Assembly: GCA_036872755.1 (NCBI GenBank)
Contig: JAVHNS010000018.1
Coordinates: 372,001 to 436,000, forward strand
Reading direction: 5' to 3'
Origin: Orbilia blumenaviensis
Taxonomy: Eukaryota; Ascomycota; Orbiliomycetes; Orbiliales; Orbiliaceae
DNA: 64,000 bases
Of the stretch, positions 1 through 11,280 are shown piece after piece (the first letter of the stretch is position 1; each line of letters opens with the position of its first letter). The notes under the pieces were generated by a model. That model saw only the letters and a program-made list of their open reading frames with translations. It had not been told where the DNA came from and did no database searches. Made by a program: the position numbers and the translations under genes.

Positions 1-120
1 AGTACTGGTGGTAATAGCAGTGGGGATAAGCCTAATGCCGCTGCGGGTGGTGTTAGCGTTAGCTTTGGAAATGTGGCGGTTGCTGCTGTGGTCGGTATCC
101 TTGGGTTTTTGGCTTTGTAA
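1..120 (+). CDS. C-terminus of a GPI-anchored-type surface protein (5' end outside window)
   Basis: Frame 1 is open from base 1 and ends in TAA at 118–120. The 39 visible residues are Ser/Gly/Asn-rich and end in a hydrophobic stretch (VAVAAVVGILGFLAL) with nothing after it. A small-residue linker followed by a terminal hydrophobic tail is the usual signal for GPI attachment in fungal cell-wall proteins. The N-terminal part lies outside the window, so the protein family cannot be named. Confidence 0.6.
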   Translation, partial: STGGNSSGDKPNAAAGGVSVSFGNVAVAAVVGILGFLAL

Positions 121-321
121 AAGAGTATATTCATAGGGAGGGCAAAGGGTTGTAGACGTACGATATACGGTTCTTTGAAGAGTTTTATCGAAAAACGGGT
201 GGTTAATGTATGTATGTGTGCCTGGGTCATGTAGACCTAGAAGGAACATCATGAAAAGTAATAATTAATACCAATCAATACAATAAAATACCACATATCA
301 CAAGAATCAAAAGACAGACTC

Positions 322-663
322 TCACCCATTAGAACCACTACTGCTAACACCACCCAAACTCAACCCGGCGAAAACCCCCGCCAGCTGCAGTCCTTGATTG
401 CCCTGTTCAAACGACCCACCTTTGTCATCATTCTGTAACGGTGAATTCCGGCCATTAGGACAGCTGGTACCCGAGCTCCTAGCTTCCTGAGCACTTGCAC
501 TGCAACTCCATTCACACTCCTCCGTTTGTTCCGGTATACACGCCAGCGTCGACCGGTATGCTCGCGGCATTCTGGCAAATCGTGTAACTCCTAGATATCT
601 ATCTAGGGAAAGGTAGGTGAAAGAGTGCACATGAACGGAACAAAGGTAAAGAATATAAGGCAT
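322..663 (-). CDS. Possible last exon of a small Cys-containing protein
   Basis: A 113-codon minus-strand frame with an ATG at 663. Its second half (about residues 30–113) contains four Cys and ends in a Gly/Ser-rich stretch with a weakly hydrophobic segment (LQLAGVFAGLSLGGV). A possible 3' splice site (TTTGCCAG) lies near 575, so the real exon may be shorter and joined to an upstream exon that I could not define. No family is recognised, and an overlapping frame is also open. Treat as tentative. Confidence 0.22.
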   Translation of the reverse strand: MPYILYLCSVHVHSFTYLSLDRYLGVTRFARMPRAYRSTLACIPEQTEECEWSCSASAQEARSSGTSCPNGRNSPLQNDDKGGSFEQGNQGLQLAGVFAGLSLGGVSSSGSNG

Positions 664-1217
664 AAAGCAATGATACTACATTAGAAAGTTGATAGGTAAG
701 TCGTTACGATCACAATGAAATCGAAAACTTGTTTCACACACACCCTCAAACCCCCAAAACTCTAAAAGCCACCCCACACACACCTCCCCCACATACATAC
801 ACCGACAGCCGATATAGTAATATAATAACGCTTTCGAAATAAACTCCGAAGGCCAGAATTAAGATTATAAGCTTATATATAGCCGCGTCTTCATAGCCGA
901 GGTCTAATACTAAACATTCACGAAACATGCTCACCCAAGAAGAAGACTACGTACTATAAAAGCCTACTTATCATACTTCCAATATTAAGAACCAATTATT
1001 GAATTAACCTCGTATACCGAAGCTGATGTCTAGCTACGAGATACTGCTTCCTGGATAAACCTGTGAATTAACCCCAATCGTATGCCCATTATAAACCCTC
1101 CAGAAAAACCCAATAACCAATAAAAAACCAAAAGTCCGTTCCCATTCCAAGCGTAATACGTATGTAACCAATGTCCATAACAAACCAAAAAGAAAACAAA
1201 GAATCCAGTCTGTAAAT

Positions 1218-3926
1218 CTATCCAGGACCCTGCGGCCCCTCCTGCTCAAACTCCGTCGCCGGCCTATCTCTCGGACATCCACTCCCAGAACCATTACTGC
1301 TCCTCGCCCGTCTCCTGGATGCCTCAGTCGGCTCCATCCATCCACCTCTTGTTCTCGCTCTCTCGGTAGTCGTCGTCTGTGACGATGTCGAAACTGTCGT
1401 CGCTGTCTCCGTTGCTGCTGTTGTTGTTGTAGATGATGATGAATCCTCGCTAGTCACCTCAGCACCATGTTCTGTTGTAGTTAAGTTCTCTCCACTCACG
1501 TCAGTAGCCTCCTCGGCTGTAGATTCACCCCCACTCCCATCACTACCCCCTTCAGCAGCCTCTTCAGTAGTCACTTCGGTAGGTTCTTCAGTAGCTTCTT
1601 CAGCAGTCACTTCAGTAACCTCTTCAGTAGCCTCCTCGGGAGCTACCTCAGTAAACTCTTCAGTAGGCGCTTGACTACTCTTTATCTCCGCAGCTACAGC
1701 TTCAGCGGCTTCTTCCCTCTCCTTCTCTTTCTTCTTCTCTGCCTCTTCATCTTCCTTCCGTTTCTGCTCAGCAGCAGCCTCTCTTTCCTTCCTTTCAGCC
1801 TCCTCCTTCGCCTTACGATCATGCGGCGCATCAACTTTGTACTCCCAATCATCCTCATCCCCAGTCTCAACCCCAATCCCCCTCCTCCTCAACGCCTCCG
1901 CCTTAGCCCTCATAGAAGCCAACCTCCTCTCCGCCATCTCCTTTTTCTTCTTTCTAGCCTCCTCCTGCTCCTTCTCAATATCTTTCTTCTCCTTCAACTC
2001 CTTCTTCCTCAACTCTTCAAACAGCTGTCCCCAAAACCTGATCCTCCGCTCAATAACCTCCCTATTAGTCCCCTCGGTGCCTAAACACTCATGTCCCCTC
2101 CATCTACCCCCAGTACTCGTAGCTCCGGGACCCTTATGCCCCTCCATAGGAACTTTATACCACTTCCCTTCCTTCTTATCCATCCCAACCCAGCACCCAC
2201 CCCACGTATGTCTCAAAACCCAGTTCCCCGCCAAATAAACCTCAAACCGTTCAAACCACTCCACCAAAGCAGGATTAATCTTCGTAATAGCCCATCCAAG
2301 CGGTTTCTCAGCTCCCTCAGGCGGCATCTTCACATCATTATCCTCCGCCACAAAGGTTCTTAAAAACTTTTCAATCCCCTTGGGTGACCAGTAGATAGCA
2401 TCCGGCAGCGGAGGGTTCACAGCTGCATGGTAATTACTCGATCGTGGTTGTGAAATATGCCATCGACTTGCCGCACTACTAATAGTGCTTGCAGTCTCAC
2501 TCCATGAACTATCCGACCCTCCCCCTCCCCCTCCTCCTCCGCCTTGCGTAGCCCTCGCTCTTTTCGCCGGATCCGTAGCTTTATACCCCCCCTTCTCCGC
2601 ACCTTCTCTCTTCGCCCTCTCTCGTTCAAGCGCTGCAAGCATCGGTTCTGGTGATGGCGACCTGCCTTGATTCTGTCGATTACCGTCGGATGAGGATCTA
2701 AGACCAGCCTGGTCCCCCAGCGGACGGTTAGGCATACCCCCCGGTTCCTGTGCGTGTGGTAAGGGGCCAGGTACAACAGGCGCATTACCGCTCTTATCTC
2801 CCTCATTCCCCCTCATCCCCTTATCACCCCTACCACCACCGCCACGAACACGAACACCACGGTGTCCCCCATTTTTAACCGCAACACCCGCAGCCGCCAC
2901 AATAGCCGCTGACTGCGGATCTACTTCCTCCTGTGGAGGAGTCGGTCTATTCAACCTGCCCACTCCAATCCGTCTCATCCTAGGCTGTATAGACGGCATC
3001 TGTGCTGCAACAGCCGCATCATGTTTCCCGCTTAATAACGGCCTAATAAGCGGTCTTCCCATGCCCATCAATAACCTATCCCTACCTTCTTCATTTTCTT
3101 TATGAAGCCTTCGGTGATCTTCTTCTTCGTTTAAGAAAACCTCGCCGCAGTAAGGCATCATAGGTGGTCCGGGAATACGCGGTTCAGGAGATGGCGGTGT
3201 CTCTGGTGAAGGTTTTGGACGTCTGGCATGGTGTGCTTTGGAACTTTGTAGTCTGGTATTAATCGAGGATGCTAATAGTAATGGTGAGGTAATCGGGATC
3301 GGATCGGGTCCTTGTCCGTGGAATGGAAGAAAATGGGTAGGAGCCGGGATGGGGAATTGAGGTCTGGGGAGGTGGGAAGCTAGCGGTTGGGATAGTTGAA
3401 GAACTGGGGGGAGGTCCATTGGAGGTGTTATTGGGTGGTTTATAGGAGGTGGGAATGAAGAGAGGTCGACCGGAGGGGCGGTTGGGAAGGTTATAAGAGG
3501 CGTCATTGGATGGGTGGTAGTGGATGCCACAGGTACTGTTTCATGAGTAGGATGGTGCTGAGGAGGAGGAGGAGGAAGAGCAGCCGTAGGAAGGGCTACA
3601 GGCATAGCCGAATGGGAAGTCGGAGAGGCAGAACCAGTGGCTCCGGGGATATCAATCGGAGTGGCAGGTATCGGATCAGGAGTTTCTGCCGCTGGAGCAT
3701 CAGTCTGAGTACCGGTGTCGGTGGTAGCAGTAGTATTCGAGGGTACAATAGTAGTATTCGAGGGCACAGCAGCAGTATTCGAGGGCACAGCAGCCGGTCC
3801 CCCCGGCCCTGTTCCGGTTCCCAATGCTCCAGGCCCCCCTGGCGGTCCCGGATATTGAAATCCTATGATAGTTAGTTCACCGGTCGGACCACCCCCACGC
3901 CTACCGGATCCCCTGCCTCTCCGCAT
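1218..3926 (-). CDS. Large low-complexity protein, 902 aa, function unknown
   Basis: A single uninterrupted frame of 902 codons starting at ATG 3926. The N-terminal ~300 residues are Pro/Thr/Ser-rich with a short repeated PSNT motif. The middle third is basic and Gly-rich. Residues around 500–620 form the only globular-looking part (many Trp, e.g. GWAITKINPALVEWFERFEV), followed by a long Lys/Glu coiled-coil-like stretch and a Thr/Glu repeat (units like TEEVTEV). A signal peptide or membrane segment is not visible. The frame's length against very skewed composition makes it a real gene. I do not recognise the family. The Trp-rich middle is the part to use in a homology search. Confidence 0.75.
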   Translation of the reverse strand: MRRGRGSGRRGGGPTGELTIIGFQYPGPPGGPGALGTGTGPGGPAAVPSNTAAVPSNTTIVPSNTTATTDTGTQTDAPAAETPDPIPATPIDIPGATGSASPTSHSAMPVALPTAALPPPPPQHHPTHETVPVASTTTHPMTPLITFPTAPPVDLSSFPPPINHPITPPMDLPPVLQLSQPLASHLPRPQFPIPAPTHFLPFHGQGPDPIPITSPLLLASSINTRLQSSKAHHARRPKPSPETPPSPEPRIPGPPMMPYCGEVFLNEEEDHRRLHKENEEGRDRLLMGMGRPLIRPLLSGKHDAAVAAQMPSIQPRMRRIGVGRLNRPTPPQEEVDPQSAAIVAAAGVAVKNGGHRGVRVRGGGGRGDKGMRGNEGDKSGNAPVVPGPLPHAQEPGGMPNRPLGDQAGLRSSSDGNRQNQGRSPSPEPMLAALERERAKREGAEKGGYKATDPAKRARATQGGGGGGGGGSDSSWSETASTISSAASRWHISQPRSSNYHAAVNPPLPDAIYWSPKGIEKFLRTFVAEDNDVKMPPEGAEKPLGWAITKINPALVEWFERFEVYLAGNWVLRHTWGGCWVGMDKKEGKWYKVPMEGHKGPGATSTGGRWRGHECLGTEGTNREVIERRIRFWGQLFEELRKKELKEKKDIEKEQEEARKKKKEMAERRLASMRAKAEALRRRGIGVETGDEDDWEYKVDAPHDRKAKEEAERKEREAAAEQKRKEDEEAEKKKEKEREEAAEAVAAEIKSSQAPTEEFTEVAPEEATEEVTEVTAEEATEEPTEVTTEEAAEGGSDGSGGESTAEEATDVSGENLTTTEHGAEVTSEDSSSSTTTTAATETATTVSTSSQTTTTERARTRGGWMEPTEASRRRARSSNGSGSGCPRDRPATEFEQEGPQGPG

Positions 3927-4089
3927 TTTCCGATGTCTGCTCTGGTTACAGTGGGATGTGTAGGAGGGGGATGAGAGGAAGCGTGCTTGAACTGGGATGG
4001 CATAAACTTGCTGTCCTTCTTTGACTGTGAGTAGGCGTGTGGAGAGGAGAAGAAGAGGGAGAGAGCCCCCGCTGGCAATTCTAGTATTA

Positions 4090-4569
4090 ATTCCATCTTT
4101 CGGGTTCTGATTGTTTTTTATTGATAATTATATTGATCTCAATATTGATAGGAATGTAGTCTGTTTCCATGATGAAGGTGGGGCGCCTATCGTATCATCC
4201 CAACGTCAGCAATGAGTATACTAGACTAGGTACTACCTAAATGCTATGTGAAGGAGGATACCTAGCAGATTAGCGGATCAATTGATTGACGGTAGGAGAC
4301 CCAAATGCCCTTCAAGTGCCGTCTTAAAGGATTTTAGTCGCACAAATTCACAATTAGCCATATTTAAAGGGAACAAGAAGGCTGTGTATATCATAATGAA
4401 AAAAAAAAAAAAAACTGCCAAAGGTAGGCTTCATTGCATCTATATATCATCCACGGTAAAATCCATGAATCTGCCATTACAGATATCTCTCAAGGTACTT
4501 AGTAAATAGACTCAGTAGCCCCCCCCTTCCCCCTCCCCAATAGCAACATTAGTACCGTATCTCCCACTC
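4090..4569. other. Intergenic spacer with a poly-A tract
   Basis: The spacer separates the start of the 902-aa gene from the 3' end of the next minus-strand gene. It contains an A16-type run near 4397–4414 and a C-rich run near 4519. No coding frame in it looks convincing. Confidence 0.5.
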
Positions 4570-5247
4570 TTACTGCGCCTTGACACCATTAGCCTTCGTA
4601 GCTGCGGAGTCACCAGCGAGTGCATCCATAACCTCAGTTCCAAACTGATAGATCCCATAGAGCGGCAGCACCAGCCACGGTCCATTCGGCAGAACCCAGA
4701 ACCAGAATATCGTATTCAAATCGTTATGCGCAATGTGCTTATACCCGCCAAGAACCTCGACCAACCCTGTTCCATCGATAGTTTATTAGCTCTTCACTCT
4801 CCTCATATATACCTATATACCCAAGGAATAGAAGAAAATAAGGGGAAAGTTACAGTAAATAACCGTCTTCCAAAACGTAGCCGTACAAGCCACCAGTCCC
4901 ACAACAACAGCCTTCCCCGCCGTCCTCCCCACAACCCTGTCAGCGCCCAACAACATCCCCCCCTTCCCACCACTTCTGACCAAATGCAAATAATAACAAT
5001 ACGCCAACACCTCCACAAAGTTCATCGCGCTCTGGGCGGGGTTGAAGCCTTCTCCGTCGTAATAATGTTTGAAGCCGTAGACTAGGTCGATTTCACAGTA
5101 GAGGGCGTAGGGTTTCCAGGGAAGATGCCATTTGCCGCCGGGCATGGAGTGGGGGCGGAGCATGACGTAGGAGAAGTCCCAGAGGACGAGGGGGAGGGAG
5201 ATGCTTAGCCAGAGGAGGAAGAGGCGGTTGGGCGTGTGGGAGTACAT
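4570..5247 (-). CDS. Multipass membrane protein, EXPERA-like, 196 aa
   Basis: Two exons: 5247–4854 and 4766–4570. The donor is GTAAC at 4853 and the acceptor AACAG ends at 4767. Joining gives a Trp codon across the intron and a continuous 196-aa protein. About four hydrophobic segments are visible. The pattern SYVMLRPHSMPGG, then YALYCEIDLVYG, then NFVEV and a final IPNG-like LPNGPWLVLPLYGIY block is typical of a widespread fungal family of small four-helix membrane proteins that resemble EBP/EXPERA proteins. The biochemical activity is not known from the sequence. The family assignment is from memory of the motif order, not from a search. Confidence 0.8.
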
Positions 5248-6264
5248 TTTGGATGGGGGTTTCTGGTTGTTGATGGATGAATGAATAATAGGAGCTGGTT
5301 CGTTGGTTGGTGGTGTTAGATATTACCTACTATTCAATGAGGGGGCTGGAGGAGGGGAACTTACATAGCGCAGGAGCCAGAATCTAGACGTCTACGATAT
5401 AATACAATCCAATCCACCCTGCAGTCCACAGAATGTCTGTATGAACATGTACGCTCAGAGCGATCGAAAAGAAACCCCTCCCTTTATATAGTAACCCCCC
5501 TTACCAAAAAACCCAACCCCTCAAGCTCAAACACCCTGCATAAAGCCCTTCTCCCAAATCGCAACCGGAAAAGCAAAGTAACTAGCCCCCTTGCGTCCTC
5601 CCCGCTTTCCGCCTTCCACCTAGCCAGTGGAGTAGTACTTAGCTAATCCAAAAAAATCAATAGATTTCACCCGGGGCAAATGCGACTCGGACAGCTGTTT
5701 GTCGCATGTTGCATTTTGTTTCCTCATTACCTAACGCCACCGCTTTTCGGCGCCAAACCCCCCGGAAAACCCGAGTATCGCCAGGGATATTTGGCTAAAA
5801 GCTGTACCAAGAAAAGCCGGGGTAGCTGTTTTAAAGCTTGATGGATTGGATGTCTTATATTAGGATTAAGATCGGGTATGAACCGATTGGATCTGTATTT
5901 AGTCAGCAGGTCGCATGTTCGGTAATAACTACCAGCATACCCTGCCTTCGATTGCTTGCCATACATACATGGAATCGATAATGGTAGCGACGAGGTCCAA
6001 GACTTAACGTTTTCAACGGGGCAACAAGAATCACCGCAATACAAGACATTAATTCTCATCAGAATAAAATGGTTCCTTCCGTCAACCTCCTATTAGTTTC
6101 TAAATTTCTATTTTCTTTTTATTAATATTAATCTTCTTTATAGTATTCCTTCTTCATTCAGAAGCTGCTTTACCCAAGCTCAGTTACTTCATCCTAGTTC
6201 CCTTCCTTCATTTAGGGCCTAAAGGACGGCGTTGCGCGTCGAGCTCAATAGGCTGAGGGAGATC
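5248..6264. other. Intergenic spacer
   Basis: About 1 kb between the EXPERA-like gene start and the broken AAA-ATPase gene tail. Open frames here (e.g. 5727–6059 minus) have no family features and no splice continuity. Nothing functional is supported. Confidence 0.45.
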
Positions 6265-8404
6265 AACAAGGCTTGGAAAATTCAGTTTGGAGAATTTTTT
6301 TCGGGCGTATATTCCGGCTTACTTAGGTTATCTGCTTTTGCGATAGGGCTGGTATCCCCGGGCACCTCTAGGAAGTTAATCCGAAAAAATTTTTCCATTC
6401 CGCAATTATTAGATATTCGGGGACTTCGATGAGAAGATCGACGAAACTGGGCTTCCTATCTAGCTACAGAGATTAAAGACATCAATAGTTAGATATTGTC
6501 TAAATAATAATGAATTAATGATTGATTTACCTTTGTCGCTTTGAATTCCGCTCGTGGAAAAAGACGTTTGTTCCGTAGAATGCTGAAATAGAAGCCATCC
6601 CGATGGTTTCCCTCAGTTGCTTTAGTGAGTTAGTCATAGCCCATGCTCCCGTTCTAACATCGGCTGTCGATAAAAGCCTACTGCTGGCTCAATGCTCCCA
6701 TCTTCGTAGATCATGTCACACGCGCCGTCTATAAACATCGCTAAGTTTTTTATTTTGCGGTAATTACGGCAGTAATGCGGCTTGCTGCAACGAGATTTGG
6801 TATCTTCAGATACTTTTTCGGATATTCTGAGTGAAACGTGAAACCACCAAAGTATACCATTAAAGAATGCCAGGACTGTCTGCGTTGTTTCGGGCTCGCG
6901 GATTTCTAGAAGAGATGTAGATTAGTATGAACGAACGGTGGGAGAGGTTAAGATCTTAGCATACCAGGTCATGAAGCGTAATATTCACCGGCAAAGTTGT
7001 ATATTTGAGACCAGTAAAGTCCCCATCATCTCTACACTCGAGGGCTTTTTCACAATCTTTTATTAATTCCGGCTCAGTAGCGAACGTCGTGTGAAGAAAC
7101 TCTTTGCTAACTTCCGAGTGTGCGGGGTCTGCGGTTTCCGCTCCGCCTCCATCGAAGATATCCTGAAAGTATTGCAGACACGTCTCTGTATTATAAACAT
7201 TATCGACCGGCGTATGTTTGCAGAAATGATATCCGTTAAAAGATTTAGTCATTTCTGAGAGGTGCTTGTCACTGCTTATGGTGTCCTTGCTAATTTTCTT
7301 GCTGTGTTCGCCGATTTCTTTCAGTGCTGTTGCTATTTCGGAATTTTTTAAACCGCAGAGTCCGGCTAGGTCTTCGTGAAATGATACATTTCTCGTCACA
7401 TTAAATACGCCGCCTGCTGTGGATAATGAGAGCGGCGAGATACCAGTTATGAAAACTCGGTCGATACCTTTTGTGCTCCAATATTTTACGGCCGACCAGA
7501 AAGATTTAAACGTTTGTTCTGCTGGTGTGTCATGCCAAACGATCTCTTTTTTATCGTATAGATCAAGATATCGATTGCAGAAGGCGTCATACTCATCAAC
7601 GAGCATATAGATTCCTTTAATTTCTTTTTTTTCTTGTGTCTGAAGTGCGCGCTGAACTATTCGGACACATTTCCCAAGACTACGATCAGGATAGTGCTCG
7701 TCAATTTCTTCAAGTAGGTCAGATATTTTTTGACCTAGAAATAGTGCGTATCGTTCGTAGAAATATTCAATAGAATCATTCAGAATTTTAGTCAGGTGCT
7801 GATCCATTTCCGCGAGATCTTGGGAAGCTTTGAAGGTAGAAAAATCGAATGTCAAAACCAAGTATTGTCCCGGTTTGATGTTTTCTTCATCAATATCATT
7901 TTGCACATCGAGACCCTGTAATTGATTTAAAAAAGAAATTCAGTAAGTTTCTATATCTATATCAAGATCAAACCAAGGATATTAATTATTACTAACTTTA
8001 TAAAGAGATTTATGATCATCCGCATACTGAAGACCGTGGAAGTGTTCCAGCATGCCCACTGTTAAAGTTTTACCGAATCGACGTGGGCGGCAGAAAAGAA
8101 TAAACCTATCAAGTTCATGCAATTTGTAAATGTAGCCAGTGCGATCGAAATAAACCTGACCGTCCCGCCGCAGCAACTCTTGAAAACTTATGACACCGGA
8201 TCGGAAGTACTTCGGTTTGCCGTTATTTATCACACTGCTATCAGGGTCTCGTTTCCTGTCCGGTTGGTTGCTCATAGCCATTCGTAGGATGACGGGGCGC
8301 GAGCGCGTCGATAAAAGAAATGGAGAGGAGGGAGCTGCATTGCTGGCGAGGCGGGTTAGTGAAGACCGTATAATGGCCAGAGAGGGGAGCTGCAGCAGCA
8401 GCAT
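6265..8404 (-). pseudogene. AAA-ATPase-like / PD-(D/E)XK nuclease-type gene, 3' part frameshifted
   Basis: Exon 1 (8404–7997) and exon 2 (7915–about 6966) are intact and join in phase. They carry a family N-terminus (YFRSGVISFQELL), a Walker A-like RPRRFGKTL, and DEYD as the Walker B region. This matches the fungal AAA-ATPase_like family (PF09820), which usually continues into a PDDEXK_9-like nuclease. Downstream, family-like peptides continue but in broken frames: IREPETTQTVLAFF from 6905 is one base out of phase with the upstream exon. The frame stops after EREHG near 6638 and resumes shifted as MTNSLKQLRETIGM. After an intron (about 6530–6456), FVDLLIEVPEYLIIAEWK retains the nuclease D and E-x-K residues, then another shift occurs near a T run at about 6390. 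The start may be ATG 8404 or the internal Met near 8277. Either this is a decaying copy or the assembly has indels here. Confidence 0.75.
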
Positions 8405-9975
8405 TGGGGCGAGGTGGGTTATTAAAGGCCAGTTGGTATACTATGCGTGAGAAGGAAGCTTTGAAGCAGAGGCTTGCTTTGTTGGATGTTAAAAATATTG
8501 AACTCGTGAAAGAAGGTTTCGGCAGAAGAAAATCATGTACGCCAAATTTAAAGTTTCTTTGCTCAGGACTTCGGAGCTGCATTCCCGCAAACAGGAGAGA
8601 AATAACGCAGCTTCCTCCAACTAAACACTTCCAAGCAACCTCCGAATCGTCATTCATCTTCTCTTTTCCTCCATCTCGTTAGTTAAACTACACCGAAACG
8701 AACACACCCCAGACCTAATTCACGGGTTATATACGTATTTCCATTCATCTATCCACCCCAGCCTCGTCGTCTTTAAATACACTGCCCCCGTTCGGTACTC
8801 TCGTGATCTTTGCCTGTATCCGTCGTTAGCGGCCCATGCAGCCAGCCGACCATGTGTATGTACCCCACGAACCACCCGCCGCCTTCAAAAATAGACCCCT
8901 CCACCGTCGCTCATAGCTCTATCCTCGCCATCCCACTTTTTCTATCCTAAAAACCATGTCTTTTCATCTTAAACCCTTGAACATATACCCATCGGAGGGG
9001 TTCGTTTAGCGGCAAATCATGGAAAAAAAACGCTGGGAAATCCTGGTTTGAATCGTCTATTAGCTTCTTCTCATGATTAGGAAGGGTATTTCGTGTAACG
9101 GACGTACCGTGGATAGCTGCGTAGGGGTGGGGAGTTTAAGCTTTTGAAAGCGGTTTCGTGCGACGACGTGTAATGTAATGTGGAGGTCGGGAGCGTGGGC
9201 TGGCAACGCGTTTTTTTGCAACAAAAAGTGTTTAAACTACCTACCTAGTTTGGCGGAATGTTTCGCGACACCATGGGAGGTTCGTGTCACGATACCTTTT
9301 TTTAGGCGGTAGATACCTAGGTAGCTTTACCAGGTTTCACGACTCCGGTTCCTTTTAACGGGTATGTAGGTAAATAGGTGTCACGCTTACTAGAGAGTAT
9401 GCTATATCTACAGCCTACGATGGAACCAATAGCTAAGTTATTGAAAAAATTTTGATTTCGTTTTGATAAGGAAAAGTTTCAACCTAGTCAACCCACCACC
9501 TTCATCCAAGGTCCCCATCCCTCAATTATCCCTATACAATCCCTTCACCAGTCTAAGTATCCCCCGGGTTCCCAGGAGAGTATTCTTATGAGCTGGACGA
9601 AAGAACGTAGTAGGAAAAACAGAAAGGATGAAAACGAACATGGAAAAAACAGGAAGAGAAGGTGATGACCTGCCAGGAAGAAACGATGAATAGTTTCCAT
9701 AGCCGTACTTAAGACGTTACTATGAAAGTTTTTTGATAAAACAAAAAAAAAAAGTTAACAAAAGAGAGACAGGCAGCGCCAGAAGCGCTAGGATACAGGA
9801 TTTTTGTGTAGAAACGAAAAAAGCTAGTAGCGCTAATACTACTAGAGAGAGACGAAGAAACGATAGTCACTTTGAGTGATCATAGAAAAAAACGAAAGCC
9901 TTTGCCACTTGAAAAGTTTACCGAGAAAACCAGACTACACCAGATAACAAAAAAACACTTTGTAGAAAAGTGATT
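8405..9975. other. Intergenic region, 1.6 kb, no gene seen
   Basis: The sequence shows A- and T-rich runs and several ACCTAGGTA-like words around 9240–9330. No long frame, tRNA cloverleaf or spliced frame could be supported. The part next to 8404 is presumably promoter of the minus-strand AAA-ATPase gene. Confidence 0.45.
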
Positions 9976-10807
9976 TTACATGTTAGTGGTAGTTGGAGGC
10001 ATACCAGGGACCGTTTGAGTGCGATCAGCAGGTTTGACGTTATTACGATAAGCCAGTTGGGATCCGACGTTTCCCTTAGGGGCAAATTCACACCAAAGTT
10101 GGTATCGAAGTCTTAAGAAAAGATAAATAGTTAGCGACCTGATGATAAACAAACCTACTAAGTATAAAAGGGGGGGGAACTTACTCCGGACATCCATCAA
10201 CAAATGCGCATCCAACCCACTTAGAACCTCCCCAGATGATTTGAGAGAAGCGCTTTGTAGCTATTCACACTGTTAGGATAAGACAAAAAAAGCTTTCCAA
10301 AGAATAGATAACTTACCTGGATCATTGATTTTAGGGTTCTTGAAGTCATAGTCCTTACCTTCCCCATACAGACTGCAACGAAAAAAAAAGAAGAAAAAAT
10401 CAGTAAAAGACAAAATGTTTTCCAAAGAAAAGAAGGGATACTTACAACCAGATGTACCATTCGGGATTGGTGACAGTGGTAGAACCAGCCAAGATCTCAC
10501 CGTAAGGTCCGTTGGATCCGCGAAACTTACATGGGTATGCAACGTTTGCCGCATACTGGGCGAGTGAGCTGTTCCAGTGTACATCCGGAACTTGGTGAAT
10601 CTTGCGATAGGCGTTGATTCGCGCGATTGCCAACTGAAGATTCCCGAGAGAATCGAAGTTAACCTTTGGGGGGCCGCCAGGACCGTCTCCAGTTGATTGA
10701 ACAGCGTTGACATCCTGAACGAAGTCGTGAACATTCTCGAGAGAGAAGACTCCGGAAACAAGGCCCAAGGCCGCGAAGATGAAAACAAGAATTCCGCGAG
10801 GCAACAT
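9976..10807 (-). CDS. Secreted CAP-domain (SCP/PR-1-like) protein, 209 aa
   Basis: Four exons: 10807–10446, 10372–10317, 10260–10185 and 10111–9976. All introns are GT–AG and the joined frame is continuous. The ATG at 10807 begins a clear signal peptide (about 22 residues, hydrophobic FIFAALGLV core). The CAP fold is shown by INAYRKIHQVPDVHWN, then YGEILAG, then KRFSQIIWGGSKWVGCAF and finally YQLWCEFAPKGNV. The family normally has a His in the first (HNxxR) and third (HFTQ) motifs; here these positions read IN and RF, so the usual His pair of the cavity is absent although the Glu in GEILA is kept. Fungal CAP proteins are extracellular and many bind sterols or lipids. Upstream (minus sense) is a CT-rich leader with an AATATTTAAAG TATA-like element near 10965. 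Confidence 0.88.
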
Positions 10808-11272
10808 CTTGAAAAGATTGGTCGGTAGTTTTCGGATTGAAAGGGTGATACTTATTGTGTTTGGTTGTTTTTGGTAGATAGATTCACTTAACCAAGAGGG
10901 GATTTTATGTTCGTGGTTGAAGGGGAAAGAGGAAACGGAGGAAAGTGTGGGGGGAAAGGGATCTTTAAATATTTGAACCCCCCACCGTTGAGGGAAAGTC
11001 GGGGGTCATATTTGTATATCCTAATCGGGATTGAGGCTGGAGGGGAGGGGGTTACGGAGAGGGCTCGCAACGTAGGGCTTCACCCCTCCGTCGACTGCGC
11101 CACTCGTCCTCTGCACTTCATTCTAGATACTTCGACGTCACGGACGACGCACGCCCTATTATCTCAGGAACCGCCGTGACTGCTTTGCTGTGACTGCCCC
11201 ATTGTGACTGCCACCCACGTCATTCTCCATTTTCTTTCTTTCTTTTTTGATATCACTAGTACTCGGGGGGAG

Positions 11273-11280
11273 TATAAATA
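11273..11280 (+). promoter_or_regulatory. TATA box with CT-rich leader
   Basis: TATAAATA is followed by a pyrimidine-rich stretch (11290–11345) and a first ATG at 11364. This is the usual layout of a fungal core promoter and 5' leader. The only coding model downstream is the small spliced frame at 11732–12139, so what the promoter drives is uncertain; it points into the hairpin-dense block. Confidence 0.45.

Noticed and set aside
1671..2363. Several plus-strand open frames opposite the 902-aa gene
   Set aside because: They are antisense shadows of the Lys/Glu- and Pro-rich low-complexity coding sequence.
5727..6059. 110-codon minus-strand open frame
   Set aside because: It has no family text, signal peptide or splice partner and is consistent with chance.
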